Origin: Ignavibacteriales bacterium
Lineage (GTDB): Bacteria; Bacteroidota; Ignavibacteria; Ignavibacteriales; Ignavibacteriaceae
Reading direction: 5' to 3'
Length of the DNA: 7,419 nucleotides
Assembly: GCA_027349615.1 (NCBI GenBank)
Contig: DAIEML010000117.1
Location: 1-7,419, forward strand
Part shown: positions 6,850 to 7,419 of the stretch, piece by piece
How the letters are laid out: each line of letters starts with the position of its first letter
Position numbering within the stretch: the first letter of the stretch is position 1
The notes under the pieces: generated by a model
The model's input: the letters and a program-made list of their open reading frames with translations, nothing else
What the model was told of the DNA's origin: nothing
Database searches by the model: none
Translations under genes and position numbers: made by a program

Positions 6850-7419
6850 TTAAGATTGATGATCTTGAGTACAGAAAAACTCAATTGTTTTTTGTGCGCA
6901 AGTTGTACAATATCCTAACTTATTTTTCATTGTAGTAACAATCCGGTTATACAGCTTTTCATTGTCCTCGTTAGTTCTGTTGGCAAGCGCACCAACAAGC
7001 CCTCCGGCAGATGCTATATCCGAATTCAATCTTGTGTCGGTAACAGCTTTAACAAGATCAACGTTATCCATAAAGTCGTAGTTCTTATCAGTCTGCAAGC
7101 GCTGAGCATAAATTTTTCTTATCTGTCCTCTAAAAGATTCCTTCTGTTCCTGCGTTTTCATTTCAAGTTCATTCTCAACTGCATTTACGAAACGCTCGTC
7201 TATTTTTATCGGCTGCATTTTTTTCGTCTGCGGATCCCGGTAAGTAATAATTCTATCCGGGCCCAAATCAGAACGTCCCATTCCGACTATCATATTAACA
7301 TACATCATTACATCTTTTTTAATTGCCTCCGGCTCATCCATAAATGCGTTGAACATTTCGGTACGAATTCTTTTCCGGTAAAGGTCTTTGGCGATTTTCA
7401 GATCTTCAAAATATTTTGC
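6850..7419 (-). CDS. prkA: PrkA (YeaG-like) serine protein kinase, C-terminal part, truncated by the window edge
   Basis: The reading frame stays open to the right edge, so this is the last 189 residues of a larger protein; the ATG at 7356 is internal. It contains only the C-terminal PrkA domain; the AAA+ core lies outside. Diagnostic similarity to E. coli YeaG includes ITYRDPQT (visible residues 58-65, compare YRDPETG in YeaG), ESFRGQI at 94-100 (compare KDFRNEI), and a final helical block at about 120-185. The tail has three cysteines (C171, C174 and C183) arranged CxxC plus one. PrkA/YeaG proteins are AAA+ ATPases that act in starvation and stationary-phase responses. They are usually described as serine kinases, with protease activity also reported for the Bacillus protein. 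Being followed 18 bases later by the DUF444 gene and then spoVR strongly supports the call. It is probably the first visible gene of the operon. Confidence 0.87.
   Translation of the reverse strand, partial: AKYFEDLKIAKDLYRKRIRTEMFNAFMDEPEAIKKDVMMYVNMIVGMGRSDLGPDRIITYRDPQTKKMQPIKIDERFVNAVENELEMKTQEQKESFRGQIRKIYAQRLQTDKNYDFMDNVDLVKAVTDTRLNSDIASAGGLVGALANRTNEDNEKLYNRIVTTMKNKLGYCTTCAQKTIEFFCTQDHQS

Overview
The window reads as chromosomal DNA from an AT-rich bacterium (about one third GC by eye). Weak or absent Shine-Dalgarno sequences, together with YdeI/OmdA and DUF1697 housekeeping-type proteins, suggest the Bacteroidota/Ignavibacteriota/Chlorobiota side of the tree. That placement is an inference. 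No RNA gene, CRISPR array, insertion sequence or phage gene is visible. All six supported genes lie on the minus strand, so transcription runs from high to low coordinates.

Region 7419-1543 is one tightly packed cluster: the C-terminal end of a PrkA (YeaG-type) AAA+ kinase, cut by the window edge; a YeaH/YhbH (DUF444) von Willebrand A-like protein; a SpoVR (YcgB-type) protein; and a second, longer and divergent PrkA-like AAA+ protein. The gaps are 18, 6 and 3 bases, so the four are almost certainly one operon whose promoter lies beyond the right edge. PrkA, DUF444 and SpoVR are well-known functional companions, linked to stationary phase and nutrient stress in enterobacteria and to sporulation in Bacillus. 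Two PrkA-type ATPases bracketing the pair is the most interesting point of the window and suggests a two-ATPase version of the system.

Region 1542-1374 is a 169-base gene-free gap with a weak candidate promoter and a 7-bp inverted repeat. It separates the stress operon from a second small unit at 1373-214: a YdeI/OmpD-associated family protein followed, after 20 bases, by a DUF1697 protein.

Region 213-1 has no convincing gene. It holds two direct copies of a repeat at least 34 bp long. The complete copy is built from three short, perfect inverted repeats laid end to end without gaps. A degenerate hexamer repeat lies between the copies. This looks like a dispersed intergenic repeat family and is the main structural oddity outside the operon.
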